Assembly: GCF_028554725.1 (NCBI RefSeq)
Contig: NC_071671.1
Location: 66,954,001-67,018,000, forward strand
DNA: 64,000 nt
Source of the DNA: Zeugodacus cucurbitae
Taxonomy: Eukaryota > Arthropoda > Insecta > Diptera > Tephritidae
Reading direction: 5' to 3'
Below the pieces are notes generated by a model that was not told where the DNA came from, did no database searches, and was given only the letters and a program-made list of their open reading frames with translations. A program made the position numbers and the translations under genes. This document shows positions 35,501 to 49,391 of this stretch, piece after piece. Position 1 is the first letter of the stretch; every line of letters begins with the position of its first letter.

Positions 35501-35911
35501 ACAATATGCTAATGAGTTGGCTTGGGCGCTCATTAGCATACTCAGCCTAGAACGAAAAACAAATTATTTATTGACCAAGAGCGCACGTTTGGCAGTTACC
35601 AGCTTCACAAACTTAGTACATATGCATAATTAAGTAATATGGGGTAGATAAATATCAGTCGTTGCTAATGACATTATGCTCTAATACATGCCTGTATGCC
35701 TTCTTATACAGCATTATGTCAGGTAATGTGTGGTTCTCACTGCGTCAAATTTAATGACGATTGCAGTCAAATCAACAGAAACTGTTGTCATTTTATTTTC
35801 ATAACAATTTTCTAGCAATTTTGTTCATATTTGCGCTCATCATCCATAGATTTTCTCATCATTTTATTGTTGTAGTGTCAAAAAATTTTGCATAGTTAAT
35901 TGATTGAATTT
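32501..35911. other. AT-rich stretch, no gene seen
   Basis: A donor-like CAG followed by GTGAGTG occurs on the plus strand at 32548-32557, but no matching exon can be defined. The rest is AT-rich with short simple repeats. Confidence 0.45.
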
Positions 35912-37110
35912 TTTTATACTCTCGCAACAAAGTTGCTAAGAGAGTATTATAGTTTTGTTCACATAACGGTTGTTTGTAACACCCAAAACTAAACGAGTTA
36001 GATATAGGGTTATATATACCAAAGTGATCAGGGTGAAGAGTGGAGTTCAAATCCGAATGTCTGTCTGTCCGTCCGTCTGTGCAAGCTGTAACTTGAGTAA
36101 AAACTAAGATATCTTGATGAAACTTGGCACACTTATTTCTTGGCACCATAGGAAGGTTGCTTTGCACAATCGGACAATTGCCACGCCCACAAAATGACGA
36201 CAACCGAAAACACATAAAGTGCCATAACTAAACCATAAATAAAGCTATGGAAATAAAATTTGCGATGAAGGATCGCACTATGAAGGGGCATATTTTACTG
36301 TTACTGTTTTTTATGAAGTGGGCGTGGCCCCGCCACAAATAGGTTTTTTGTACAAATCTTGCAAACCAATAGAGCTATATAAACCAAACTTTCTGCAGTC
36401 GTTTGTTTTAACCACTTCTTAATACAGTCCAAAAATGAAAGAAATCGGATAATAATCACGCCCACCTCCCATACAAAGGTTAGGTTAAAAATTACTAAAA
36501 GTGGGCTACCTCGCTAACGAAAAACGTCAGAAACACTAAATTTCACATAAGAAATGGCAGATGGAAGCTACACACAGATTTTTTTACAAAATGGAAAATG
36601 GGCGTGGCGTCGCCCACTTATGGGTCAAAAACCATATCTCAGGAACTACTCGACCGATTTCATTGAAACTTGGTTTGTAATAGTTTCCTTACATCCCAAT
36701 GATATGTTGTGAAAATTGGCCGAATCGCTTCACAACCACGCCTACTTCCTATATACCAGAACTTTGTAAACGATCTGAATCGTTTACTTTACAATATATA
36801 AAGTTAGCACTAGTGAAGATATCAATGCAGAACTTTGCACACATACCACGTTTATGGTGTGACAGCCCCATTCTAAAAATCGCCGAAATCGGACCATTGG
36901 TTTTAAGGCCCCATATATCGAACACGAGGACCGCGGTGCTTCTAACCTAATATTATGGTTTCCAACTTTCAATGGACTTTATACAATATATAGTATATGA
37001 CAAATATGTGGGTCAAATTGTGTATTATATAATACAAATAAAGTTAAATAAATAAATTACGAGAGTATAAAATGTTCGGTTACACCCGAACTTAGCTCTT
37101 CCTTACTTGT
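35912..37110 (-). repeat. Hairpin-ended dispersed repeat, copy 6 (full length)
   Basis: Full-length minus-orientation copy, with the TATACTCTCGCAAC...GTTGCTAAGAGAGTAT hairpin at the left and GAGAGTATAAAATG, the GTTCGG/CCGAAC hairpin and TTCCTTACTTGT at the right. Shorter (TCCG)n run than copies 2 and 4. Internal sequence closely follows copies 4 and 5. Confidence 0.92.
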
Positions 37111-37218
37111 TGTCATTAAATTTGACAAAATGAGAAAATGAATGATATGTGTGTAGATTATGAAAAAATAATTTGAATTATTATATGAAATTTAAATGAT
37201 TAATAAATATTTTTAATA

Positions 37219-37775
37219 CAGCATACTCTCGAAAAGTAAATCGATTGGTATTTTGGGTAAATTACTTTTTCGAATAATTTACTTTTCTAAATATATACAT
37301 AAATTATCTGTTTTTATAATATTAAATGCATTTTTAAACTTAAAAAATTCATCATTTATTTGCTTCAATAAAACATATGGATTTACATGAAAAACATATT
37401 TACATTTACATACATAGATACATATGTATTTACTATGAAGAGAAAAAATCTTAAACATTCTTTTGTTTTTTTTTTTCTTTTGCAATATATTTTCTGACCA
37501 TTTTTGTACGACAATTCAAAAAGTCTGACTTCTGATTTGCATCGTTTTCATTTTTAAACCAGTGGATCAAGTAGGAGAGTTTATTTACTAAAAAGACGCG
37601 ATAAACAAGAGAGTAAGTGTTTCTGCAACATCGTAAAAAACGCTGCTTGCTTCGTTTCGAATTTTTTATCAAACTCTCTGAAAAGTAAATTAAAAAATTT
37701 ACTTTTTCGAGGTGCATGTGTAATCTTAAAGGTGAATAACTTTTCCGCGATTATTTACTTTTCGAGAGTATACTG
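37219..37775. mobile_element. Tc1/pogo-like MITE with TA flanks
   Basis: Runs from CAG to CTG between TA dinucleotides (37217-37218, 37776-37777). The two ends share ATACTCTCGAAAAGTAAAT in inverted orientation, and further AGTAAATT/AATTTACT motifs recur inside each end. The element is 557 bp. The CAGTATA-like end and TA target suit the pogo/Tigger branch of Tc1/mariner. No transposase motif is seen; an 88-codon frame inside is not recognised. Confidence 0.85.
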
Positions 37776-37915
37776 TACTCTTCAAAATATAATGGGTCCA
37801 TTTTCATGAAAGCTTCTTCAGTGTTTACCCCAAAAATCGTCTTAGAATGTCTATCCGTGAGGTAACCAAGTCTCCAACAGTCGGATTATGATTCTACAAA
37901 GTGCTTTCTCAAATA

Positions 37916-38376
37916 CAGTGGAACTTCTCTAACTCGAATCACCATAATTCACAAAAAAGCTTCGAGCTATAGAGACTTCGAGTTATAGAATTCTCATTAA
38001 AAGATATAAATTTTCAAAAAGCTGTAAAATATAGATTTATTTATTTATTGCGCAAAAATTTTGATGAACATCTGTAATTTTGTTTATTGTATTTTGCTAT
38101 TAATTGGCTCTTGGCGTCTATATTCCATGTCTTTGTTTGATAATTTATGCAATCCATAAGTGTAATATTATATTATTGGGTTCGCCTCCGTACGATATAG
38201 AGGAATTCTTTTAAAATTCTGCTTCGATAGTAAAATTTTAAATTTTGTATTATACCCTCACCAAATAGTTCGATTTATGGAAGGAAATTTGTATGAAAGT
38301 TGCCTTATATTGCCACAAGAGTTCGAGTTATAGAGAACTTCGAGTGATAGAATCTCGAGTTATGGAAGCTCCACTG
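37916..38376 (+). mobile_element. Tigger/pogo-like MITE, copy 1
   Basis: Starts CAGTGGAACTTCTCTAACTC and ends in the inverted counterpart CTCGAGTTATGGAAG then CTCCACTG, flanked by TA at both sides. Subterminal TTCGAGTTATAGA motifs repeat near both ends. It is 461 bp, without coding capacity. A second, inverted member of the family lies at 49392-49781. Confidence 0.88.
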
Positions 38377-39650
38377 TAATTTAAACTATACATTAATATA
38401 TAGTATATCATAACCCTTCAAAAATCTCAATCGCCTCTTATTTAGACAGTCTAGCCACTGTGTTACTAATATATATATATATTCCATATAAATATTATGA
38501 CCGTATAAATACAATTTTTTTTTTTATAAAAAAATATTTGAAGCACAACAGTCTGTTTTGTATTCCTCGTGTTCATATACTTTCTAGATGCTCCACACCT
38601 AGATTCATTTACATATGCATGAGCCCACGTGCGAATATATGTATGTATGCAAATTTTAAAAATTATCACCACAATACTATTGACAACGTATATTCTATGC
38701 TAATTTGTTATCACTTATATGTTAACGAAAAATTATATATTATATGGAGATATGGAGATACACCTTCTGCAAACATTTATAATAGCTTTAAAAGTATCTA
38801 TAGTATTGTATATATGTATTTGTTTACTTAATTTTTATATTGTTCATGTACGAGTATATAGCAACCTGACAATAAATTAATTTCCATTGTAATAATTCAG
38901 GAGCCATGAATTACCTTCCCTCTTTATACACTGTTTATGTTGTGCAAAGAACAAAAGTATAAATTAGATTTGCATATAAAATTATTATTATTCCATTATT
39001 CGCACCGCATACACTCATTTATTTCTTGCGTAGTCGTTGTTAAAGGTATTTATTAAATGCGAAACAAAATAATAATGTAAACAAAAGCAAATTAATCGAA
39101 TTTACTATTATGACATGGTTTATTATGCAAATATTAGCATTTATTTGTAAACTAAATTAATGATTATGGCAAAAATAAATAATGAAATTACGTGTCAAAC
39201 TGTGAGTTGTTAAATTAGGCGCAGAGGGAATGTGAAAATATTTAAGGTTATTAAATTAATATTTATAATTCTTATTATTGAGCAATGAAAATGTTTTTTT
39301 TAATGTTATTGGGAATATGGTGCCTTAGAGGGTATAATAGTGGTACGGGTGTTCAACTCAAGTGTTTTTGAAAATATGAAAGGTATTTAATGTTTACATA
39401 CCGACACATCAGATGGCGCACCCTGTCGTATACCTAATTAAACTAATTAAATGCAACTTTTAATAGCATATACATAACTTTTTTCAATCAGCTCAATCAA
39501 TATAGTTTAAAAGTGCATAAAAACTATATATTTTTTATTTTAAATAAATATATAATCATAATTTACGACAACCACGAATCATGATATCACCCACCCACAT
39601 GGTAAACACCTTCAAAATGTGCACCAGGTACTCAGTTACTTTATATTAAA
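38377..39650. other. AT-rich spacer, no gene seen
   Basis: Nothing supported; AT tracts and short open frames only. Confidence 0.5.
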
Positions 39651-40922
39651 ACAAGTAAGGAAAGGCTAAGTTCAGGTGCAACCGAACATTTTATACTCTT
39701 GCAATTTATTGATATATTTTTATTAAGATAACACACAATTTGACCCAATTTGAAAATAATTCGGTATATGAGAGCTAGGGGAAGTTACACTATTAGAAGA
39801 AAAATATTCCCTCTAAAGTAAATTAAGATACCTGAGAGATTTACTGAAATTTTCGGTGAAAAATTACCATAGGGCACTGAATTCTTCATATTCGATATTC
39901 GGGGCTTTGAAAAGTTATAGTCCGATTTCGACAATTTTTTCACAAGTGATGCCACAGATCATATACAGTATTTGTGTAAAGTTTTATTTCGCTATCTTCA
40001 TTGGTTCCTTATGTAAATAGTATATTATAAAGTGAAGGAATAAGATGGAGTTCAAAATTGAGTTACATGGGAAGTTGTCGTGGTTGTGAAGCGATTCCAT
40101 CCATTTTCCACACGTGTCATCAGGGTGTCAAGAAAATATTATATACCGAATTTCATTCGAATCGGTCGAGTAGTTCCAGAGATATGGTTTTTGACCCATA
40201 AGTGGGCGATGTCACGCCCATTTTTCATTTTGTAAAAAGTTCTGAGTGTAGCTTGCTCGTGCTATTTCTTCTGTAAAATTTAGTGTTCCTGACGTTTTTC
40301 GTTAGTGAGTTAACTTACTTTTAGTAATTTTTAACCCAACCTTTGTATGGGAGGTGGGCGTGGTTATTATCCGAATTCAACTAATTTCATGGTGTGTGGT
40401 GGGGTGCGCAATAGAACCGACGTCAGAAAGTTTGGTTTATATAGCTTTATTGGTTTGCGAGATATATACAAATAACCGATTTGGAGGCGGGCCCACGCCC
40501 ACTTTCCCAAAAAAAATACATCCAAATATGCCCCTTCATAGTGCGATCCTTTGTTCCAAATTTTACTTTTATAACTTTATTTATGGCTTAGTTATGACAC
40601 TTTATGTGTTTTAGGTTTTCGCCATTTAGTGGGCGTAGCAGTGGTACGATTTTGCCCATTTTCGAAAGCAACCCTTTCACGGTCCCAAGGAACATGTGTT
40701 CCAAGTTTCATCAAGATATCTCAATTTTACTCAAGTTATCCGTTGCACGGACGGACGGACGGACGGACAGACAGACATTCGGATATTGACTCGTCTCGTC
40801 ACCCTGATCATTTTGATATATATAACCCTATATCTAACTCGTTTAGTTTTATGACTTGCAAACAACCGTTATGTGAACAAAACTATAATACTCTCTTAGC
40901 AACTTTTGTTGCGAGAGTATAA
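39651..40922 (+). repeat. Hairpin-ended dispersed repeat, copy 7 (full length)
   Basis: Begins AACAAGTAAGGAAAGGC and carries CGGACGGACGGACGGACGG near the right end before AACAACCGTTATGTGAACA and the GCAACTTTTGTTGCGAGAGTATAAAA hairpin. It is about 1.27 kb, the longest copy here, with more substitutions in its left half than copy 5. Confidence 0.9.
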
Positions 40923-42431
40923 AAATAATAATATTTCATTATTTATGCATTAAATGAGTTATTTGCAAACGCTGCAACTACTCGCATAACTCAATTCCAT
41001 AAATCAATAAAGCGTGACTGATATAATTAATGTACGTAGGTTGATAAAAAATTTATGAAAAAGAAACTCAATTTAAATAAAAGTACCTACATATCTACCA
41101 ACTCATTAACAGGAAATAAATGAAATCAATGCGATTAGTAAAAAAACAGGCGACTAATGACTATTTTAAAGTAAAAAAACGTATTTATTTTAATAATCAT
41201 ATTGCGTATATTTAATGGATTTGTATTATCACATTTTTAGAAGCAAAAAAATATTAAAAATAAATAAAAAAGAGTTGAGCTGTTAATATGCAAAAGATAA
41301 GAGATAATGATAACGGTTAAATAAATATTTAAATTACTTTTGAATTGTATTAAAGTGTGCAACATTTTCAAGCAGTATTCTCTGAACATTTCTTATACTC
41401 AATTTAGGATTAAAAAAAAAATATTTCTTAAAATAAATTCAACAATTTATAGGCTTTCAAGTAGCTAAATGAGGTAGACAATCCATAACAATAATATAAT
41501 AATGTAAGAATGAGCACTTCAAGTGCAAATAAGCCGAAATCATGTCAGCAAACAAGCTGGCAAACATGACTACATGAGTCAATATACATATCGGCATGTA
41601 AGTATATATATATATATATGTGAGAATGCATGCATAACAATGGTCAAAACAAAATGAACTGAACTTAGTTCTATATCCATATGCGCTGCATTGTATTCGT
41701 TAACTCCCATATATACATACATACATACCTACTTACATACTCCAACATATGATCAATTTTATACTCAAGCACCAAAAGTATGTTTGTATAAATTGAGTGC
41801 ATTGTTGTTTGATTTGATTCAATTTGAATTTTGATAGTCACGCCGAAATACAATATGTTCATACTTCTGTGTGTATGCATGTAAATATATGCTATGTAGG
41901 CTAGACGCGCTCACAGCCGTTGCATAAGTGCTTTTGATGACCTTCAACTACTTAACAAAAGCGAAGTATAAAGCTTTACGTCTGTTTGTATGTATGTATT
42001 CATACAATCGTACATATGTTTGAGTGTTTATGCGAATAAAGGCTTTGCAAACACTATTCAGTGGCCTAATTTAAAGTAAAGCGAAAGATTATAAATACAC
42101 GCAACAACAATGCTAACTGTATATATATTTATATGTACACACATAACAAGCCACATATCAATTGAGCTTTAAGTACAAGCGCTCTTAAGCATTCTACAGC
42201 ATTTGGACATCATAAGTGAGTACAAGTGAGTGGAACTTTTTTTGTGGTGTAAAGATATTTGACGCGATTTGTCACGCCCATACGATATATACTTGCAAAC
42301 GTTAATGTATACGATTTTCAGACTTTTGAGGTGAACTACTTTGACATCATCAGTCATGCTAAATCTTGAGTCAGATCAATGATTTTCAAACCGAAAACTG
42401 TCCTCACGAAATAGCTTTTATTTACAAAATA
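40923..42431. other. AT-rich spacer, no gene seen
   Basis: Includes a (TA)n tract at about 41607-41622 and ATAC runs near 41711-41730; no gene supported. Confidence 0.5.
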
Positions 42432-43225
42432 GTGGAAGGTACAATCTTCTACAAGAGTGTACAGCTGCTGGCGTACGCCGATGATATTGATATCATCGGA
42501 AGCAACAAACCGCGCCGTTTGTTCTGCTTTTTCCCGCATGGATAAGGAGGCGAAGCGAATGGGTCTGGAGGTGAATGAGGACAAGACGAAATATCTCCTG
42601 TCATCAAGCAAACAGTCGGCGCACTCGCGTCTTGGCTCCCACGTCACTGTTGACAGTCATAACTTCGAAGTTGTAGATAATTTCGTATACCTGGGAACCA
42701 GTATCAACAACACCAACAATGTCAGGCTCGAAATCCAGCACAGAATAACTCTTGCCAAGATGAGCTTTGGACAACATTACTTTGGACTGAGTCAATTGCC
42801 TACTCAGTCCAAAGTCCTCTCTCGACTAACCAAAATCAAGCTCTACAAGTCGCTTGTCATTCCCGTCCTGCTTTATGGTGCAGAAGTTTGGACGATGTCA
42901 ACATCAGATGAGGAGTTTTCGAGAGGAAAATTTTGCGCAAGATTTACGGACCTCAGAACATTGGCAACGGCGAATACCGCAGACGGTGTTACGATGAGCT
43001 GTACGAGTTATACGACGACATTGACATAGTTCAGTGAATAAAAAGACAGCGACTACGCTGGCTAGCCGAGGAAGGGGAAGGCCTCCACTCCGTTGGAGGG
43101 ACCAGGTGGAGAGCGACCTGGTTACACTTGGAATCTCCAACTGCGAAGGAAAGAGAAGAGTGGCGCGCTCTCATCGATTCGGCTATAACTGGCAAAACGG
43201 TTGAACGCCAATCACATACATACAT
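42432..43225 (+). pseudogene. Non-LTR retrotransposon fragment with YADD motif, frameshifted
   Basis: Same family as the insert at 8468-9197 but reaching further 5'. At 42474-42485 it encodes YADD of the reverse transcriptase active site in the context LLAYADDIDIIG. A frameshift near 42500-42512 separates it from the following EVNEDKTKYLLSSSKQSAHS part, and more shifts follow after about 42910. It keeps VYLGTSINN and IPVLLYGAE. The end has the same ACGGTTG...ACGCCAATCACATAC tail as the other copy. It is dead. Confidence 0.85.
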
Positions 43226-46200
43226 AATAGAAAGTCTTCAAATATAGTTCTCATGTTCAAGCTAAACTTAAAATATCTAAAAAGCAACACCACAAGCTCA
43301 ACTATTTTATCAATTTTAGTGTGATTGATTAAAAATTTAGGTCTCTAAAATGAAAGTTTACTAGTCAAACAAAAAATAGCTCAATTGAAAATGTTCTCTT
43401 GAAATATATTGACGGTGCATATTTCAACAACCACAGCCAACTTCACTACATACGATATACTGCATCCTCAGAAACACAGCACTTTCTTAAGTAAATATAT
43501 TTTCTTATCCAAAAAGATTTGTGGTGAGGTTACAAAGTAGAGTTTATAATTTATTTTTACAAAATATTATTTTCTTTGTAATATATATAAATATTTTATA
43601 TACATATGTACATATAATATAAACTCAAATGATACTACGTGCCTGTAGCAACACAAAACATCACGTGACTAATGTAGAATTAAGTATTTACATTATATAA
43701 AGTTGCTGACAGTGCCAGATAATGTATATCATATGATGAAATTCAAACAATCATAAAAATATTAGTTGACTAAATGTACTTAGAAAAGCAATTACGTGCG
43801 ATTAATGTGATAATCATGGCATGAAGGTGACTGAAGTTGAGCGACACTTTATTGTAGCAAAAAAAAAAAGAAAGTTAATTTAAAGATAAATCGAAAAAAT
43901 AAGAGAAAGTTAAGAAAGAATATGAAACACTGGATAGTATCTCAGAAAACATCTCAAAACTTGAAACAACAGCAATATGGGGAGTGCTATAGGGTTGTGT
44001 AGAGGACAAAACACGTCTAATTTTAATATAAATGGTATGAAGAACTTACTCTTGAGATCTCAACTACAGAAACTATGTGAGATAAGTCGGCAGAATTCAG
44101 CTTAATATCTTGTTGTAGATTATTAAACTTCCAATCGATTTGGATGAAACTTCGCTTACATGAAATTGCGAGGTTAGAAATCCATGGAAATCCAACGATC
44201 TTAAGTTGGAACCTGTTGGACCGGTATCATTTGACTAAACATTAACAAAATATGATTTTTTGAGTACTATATTCTAATCTCTGCTTATAATATATTTACT
44301 AAAATCATGGGATGCCATTAATTAACTCATATCAAGTTTTTTTTGGAGCACTCAAGATATCATTATAATTAATTTTTGTTTACGACCAAATTAAAATTTA
44401 AATTGCACAACCCAAACAACAAAACTAATTAAGGCTGGTGGCAAAAACAAAGTTTCGCTTAATTCAATTTTTTATTTTCATTTTGATTTCAGTTAAAAGA
44501 ACAGTCATAAATAAAAATATTTAATTTTTTTAATTTTATTTTCATTACTTCAAATTCCACGAGTTAACTAAGTATACATATACTTAAATACAGTATAAAT
44601 GTACTTACACACACTTTTTGTTAGTGCAATTTACTGGTTTGCAATAAAAAGAATCCGAGTATTCAGAGAATAATTTTATATGCAGTATGAATTCGAATAC
44701 AGCAACAACAACAGCAACAAATAACACGATAACTACAACAACAATAAAAATAATACAAATATAAGAAAAATAAGAAAAATAAAACCAATAGAATCAACGG
44801 AGCCATATGATGTACATACATAGGTAATGACAACCAAAACAAACATAACAAAGACAACAACAACTACTGCTACAACAACAGTAGCAACAGCAACAAAGCG
44901 TGCACTGATATCGACAATGATTTCAATGTCAACGGGTGAATAAAACAGAAATCAGGCGCAGATAGGCAACAACAACAAAACATAGATACAAACATATGTA
45001 CATATATACATACAAACACATTTAAACACGTTTGTGTGTAACATCAGAATGCAAATGCAAAGCAGCCACAATCTGACGATGACAAAGCGAAAAACACAGA
45101 AAATTTTAAAATTTCATACGAAAATAATGCAAATTTGTGGAATGCGAAATGCGAAAAACAATACGAAAAATCTTTAAATGCATATTTTAATGCGATTAAA
45201 GGCAATTCTGAACAGAAATCAATTACTATGAAACAGACAGCGAACAATGCCAGCTGTTCTGAGACGCAACATTACCGCACACACATGGAACACACATGGA
45301 ACACACATGAACCTGACGAGTTCAACGAAAATCGCCAATAAATAAATAAAACAAGCGAGCAATGAACGCATGAAAAATGCATAGAAAGGGGTCTGCTGCA
45401 AGGCGTTAGCATAAGACTGTGACAACATTGCAGACAGGTAGGAGTATGCGAAGCTACACAATACTGCCGTAGATATGTATGAGATCTTTAAGGTGGGCTG
45501 AGCTGGAGGGGTCGCTCTCTATACATAACATATGTTTGTCGGCGCATTAGAGAGAACAAGTAACAAAGACCGGACCAGCTGATGGTAGGGTTGTTTGTGT
45601 TGCAGTTTAGCGCTGAGAGTCATATATTGCCGTGTAAACACTCAAAACTGTCATTGCACTGACACTGACAGCTGTTCATTGACAGTTGCGAGGCAGAGGA
45701 GAGCAAGACACTGAGAAAGAGAGCATATAACTTGCGTGTATGCGCTTAAGCGCAGGCGCCAGCAAAGAGAAAATAAACAAAGTCCATTGAAATGACACTA
45801 ACGACAGCCAGACAGTGCTCAGCTAAACATACTGTCAAACATGAACTTATTAAAAACGACTGTTGTGGGTGAAATCGACGTCCATGAAACCGCAGATACA
45901 TATCGCGAATGTTATGAATTTCACTTCCCAATGGGGCACAGATACATACAAACATACATATATACGAGTATGTATGGTAATGATGTGTAGAGTAGGTGGT
46001 TGGAAACGAAGACAACGTCTGCCATGACACTGCAATTATGGTGCTTTGACATTTAGTCAGTATTAATTACAAAGTATGATATTTGCATTTTTACTTTATG
46101 TAACTGCTGGAGGTTAATAATGCCAATATTTGAATAATATTTTTAAAAATTTGAAAAAAATTATAATTGAGATCCAAGATTTCTTTAAACCTAATAGGCT

Positions 46201-47530
46201 TTGTCTGCTAAAAGTTAAATTGCTTTAACAAAGTAGAGAACAAAGTTGCCGAACCTTAGTCGCTTTGAAACCCAAATAACATTATATATGAGCCTGCAAC
46301 TGAGTATATTGTCTCTTCAAAGCCTGTTTCTGAGAAAAATTTAATACTAAACGAGCATAGATGATAAAGCGACGAATCAAAAATATTTTTCCCATAGATT
46401 TTATCTAAATCTACGCTGTTAGAATGTTCCAACCTTATTATAAGTAACATTACTATATTAGCATCACATTTTACATTTCAATTCCCCGGATCGACGCTCG
46501 TTCAATAGCGGTTGAAGGAGACTGAGTACATTGTATCCGATGTAAACGACAAAATACCTGATAAAGGCAATATATATTTTTTCTCAAATCTATATGACAA
46601 GTTATCTTTATAGCTTAACGAAAAGGGAGAGTCAAACGTACATATCTACACTAAGTACACAAAATGATCACATGCAATTAAATACATTTTGCGTGAAACG
46701 TATGTTAAGGTTGACTGAACGCTGACAACACAAAACAATCGTCTCATCTTTGGAAAGATTTATGCATACCCTGTACTGTGTTTTTCAATATTTACGCGGC
46801 AAATTTTCGTATATTTATGTAGATTTATAACATGTACCTAAGTAAATGTATATAACCAGTTCCGTTAACGTTTGCGGTGCAGTTAAAGTGCTCAAGTATT
46901 TACACATAATATTTATAAACAAGCTTAAGTGTTTAAATTTGTTTAAATTTTTTTTCACGAAAGCTTATTTATTATTTCAATTTACGAGGAAATACGCTGA
47001 AATTAATATTACGCAAAACACTTTACTGCGTATATGGATCGCACAGGTAAAGTATCAGCAACAGCCTTGCTGTACAAATCGGCTGTGCGATTAATTTAAT
47101 TCGCGTGAAATTGTTAATATTTTATGTTAATATGAACAGTTTTTCGCTTTCTTAAGGTAAAATTCCCCTTTACCTTTATCCCCTCTTTAATTTATAATAT
47201 TATATGCAGTAGGAAGTGCTAATTTAATATATGTGGATTTTGAAAAAGTAAAATTTACAACCTCAAAATTTCAGCTTCAATCAAATATTTAGTCATAATG
47301 CGAAAAAAAACGGAGCAAGTTTAATAAAACTCTACCAAGGATCTCACAAAACCTATATTTGACCAGATGTTCTTTTGATACAATAACTAGAATGATTGTT
47401 GATTAGGAAACCATTAGTTAAGAAATTCTTTGGATGCAATATCAATGATATAGTGACCCTATTGTTGATTCGAAAACCATTTGGAAATGTTCAATAATTG
47501 TGCTGAGAAAAGATCCCATTTAAGCTCTCC
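43226..47530. other. AT-rich stretch with CAA runs, no gene seen
   Basis: CAACAA runs at 44695-44890 and nearby. Several TGACAG motifs cluster at 45645-45690. Frames are low-complexity. No supported gene. Confidence 0.45.
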
Positions 47531-47996
47531 AGAGCCCCTAGAAGAAAATCATTAAATACTTTAGATTTTTGAACATCTATGTTTCATTCACTTTTACTAG
47601 GTTTTTGACCCAGGTGTGCGGTAAGTTGTTGTTCTATAAAGATATGATCCTTATTAAGACCTCCGATTGATTAATCTTAAAACGTTTCTGGAAATAGGAA
47701 AATGAAAGGGTACACTGTGCATATCCGCTGTTGGATCGCTTGGTGTTCAACCCCACAACTTTGAGAGCCCTTAGAAGAAAATCAATAAATACTTTAGATT
47801 TTTGAACATCTATGTTTCATTCACTTTTACTAGGTTTTTGACCCAGGTGTGCGGTAAGTTGTTGTTCTATAAAGATATGATCCTTATTAAGACCTCCGAT
47901 TGATTAATCTTAAAACGTTTCTGGAAATAGGAAAATGCAAGGGTACACTGTGCATATCCGCTGTTGGATCGAATGGGGTTCAACCCAACAACTTTG
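47531..47996. repeat. Tandem duplication of a 233-bp unit
   Basis: The block starting AGAGCCCCTAGAAGAAAATC at 47531 recurs as AGAGCCCTTAGAAGAAAATC at 47764 and continues to ACAACTTTG near 47996. The two units differ at only a few positions (for example CATTAAATAC/CAATAAATAC, GAAAGGG/GCAAGGG, CGCTTGG/CGAATGG), so the duplication is recent. It lies outside any recognised repeat or gene. Confidence 0.92.
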
Positions 47997-49391
47997 AAAT
48001 CAAATCGCTATCTGAAAATAATTGCCACTTTAGATAATCTATTTGAAATCAAGGAAATTTCCTACTAACAAATGTATCATTATGATAGAAATCAACCGGT
48101 AAGGCACGTGAGACACAACAAACCTGTAATTGACCTCGTGTTAAGGCGTTAGAAATACTGAACAATCATAAAACGGTTTATTTGCAAGCTAGGCGTTTAC
48201 GCTCATTAAGCTGCTAACTTATTAGAGTTTAAACTAAATCTGTTTTAAATAGAAAAACGTGGTCAATTGTATATAGTTAATCAAATGACTCACTTAGTAA
48301 GTGAACAGGTATTGTTATATCAACGACTGACAACAGTTATAATGGGATTGCTAATTGTATCACGTGCGCGCTAAGCCAAACTGTTAACTAACTACCTTCA
48401 TAGAAACTGCAGATTTATTTAAAGTAGAACTTATAAATTTAATTTACTTAATTACTTAATTTATTTCCAGAAACTAATGCTAAACTTGCGTTAAATCTAG
48501 ATATTTCGAAACGAGATTTAAATTGAAAAAAAAAAAATTAAGAAAACACGCAAACCAGCTGTCGAAAAAAACACTATCGAACGAACAAAAATACGATAAC
48601 AAATTCGAAAAATAAGCAACAACCAGTTTTGGCGAAATACACATCATCATCATCATCAACAAATATCGAGCGGCACTACGTTTCTCAGCGGCTTCTAAAT
48701 TAACACAAACTGACGAGGCGTCTACAAAGCTTGCCAGACAGAGGTGCGAAAAGTGGCAAACAGATCTACATACATACATACATATGTATGAGTTGCTAAA
48801 GAAAAACACAAAATACATATTTTTGTGCCAAACCCGCCCTTTAGTGCGGTGGGGAGCTGCGTTGAAATATGGTCGAATTTGAAAACGTACTGCTCGCACT
48901 CCAAACTTGGTTTTACTTGTGCGCTTTCGCGCATATTCGTAGTTGAAAAAACTGAAACGCGAATTGATGGCAAAAAAGAAGTAAAGAAATAAATAAAAAA
49001 GGTAAAATATGCTAAAAAAAAATATATAATTGCTTAAGCTTGACATAAGCTTCAGTAACAGCTGGCTACAAAAAAGAACGCATTAGAAACGTCACAATAA
49101 AAGAATTTGGAAGCGTATAAATATGAATAAATAAAATTAAAAAGACGCAGAGTAATCAAACGAGCAGTATACTAAATAAGAAATTGGTTATAAAATAAAG
49201 CAGAATAAGTTGGTGGACTGAGCAATAGCTGTAACACATGCTTGAATATAGACAACTTTATGAAATCACCAGCGAAATCCAAAAGCACACAATTTTGCAC
49301 AATACAGAGTAACTGCGCACGAAACTATAAGAATGTTGCTAAATAAAGTGGAATTGTGAAGAACTAGTACCTTAAAAAGGTATAACAAATA
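47997..49391. other. AT-rich stretch, no gene seen
   Basis: A good-looking acceptor (TTAATTTATTTCCAG, plus, ending about 48471) has no exon that can be defined after it. The 188-codon minus-strand frame at 48480-49046 is Phe/Tyr-rich low-complexity sequence. Confidence 0.45.

Noticed and set aside
48480..49046. 188-codon minus-strand frame
   Set aside because: Phe/Tyr-rich low-complexity sequence from A/T tracts, including a His/Met run from CATCAT repeats.
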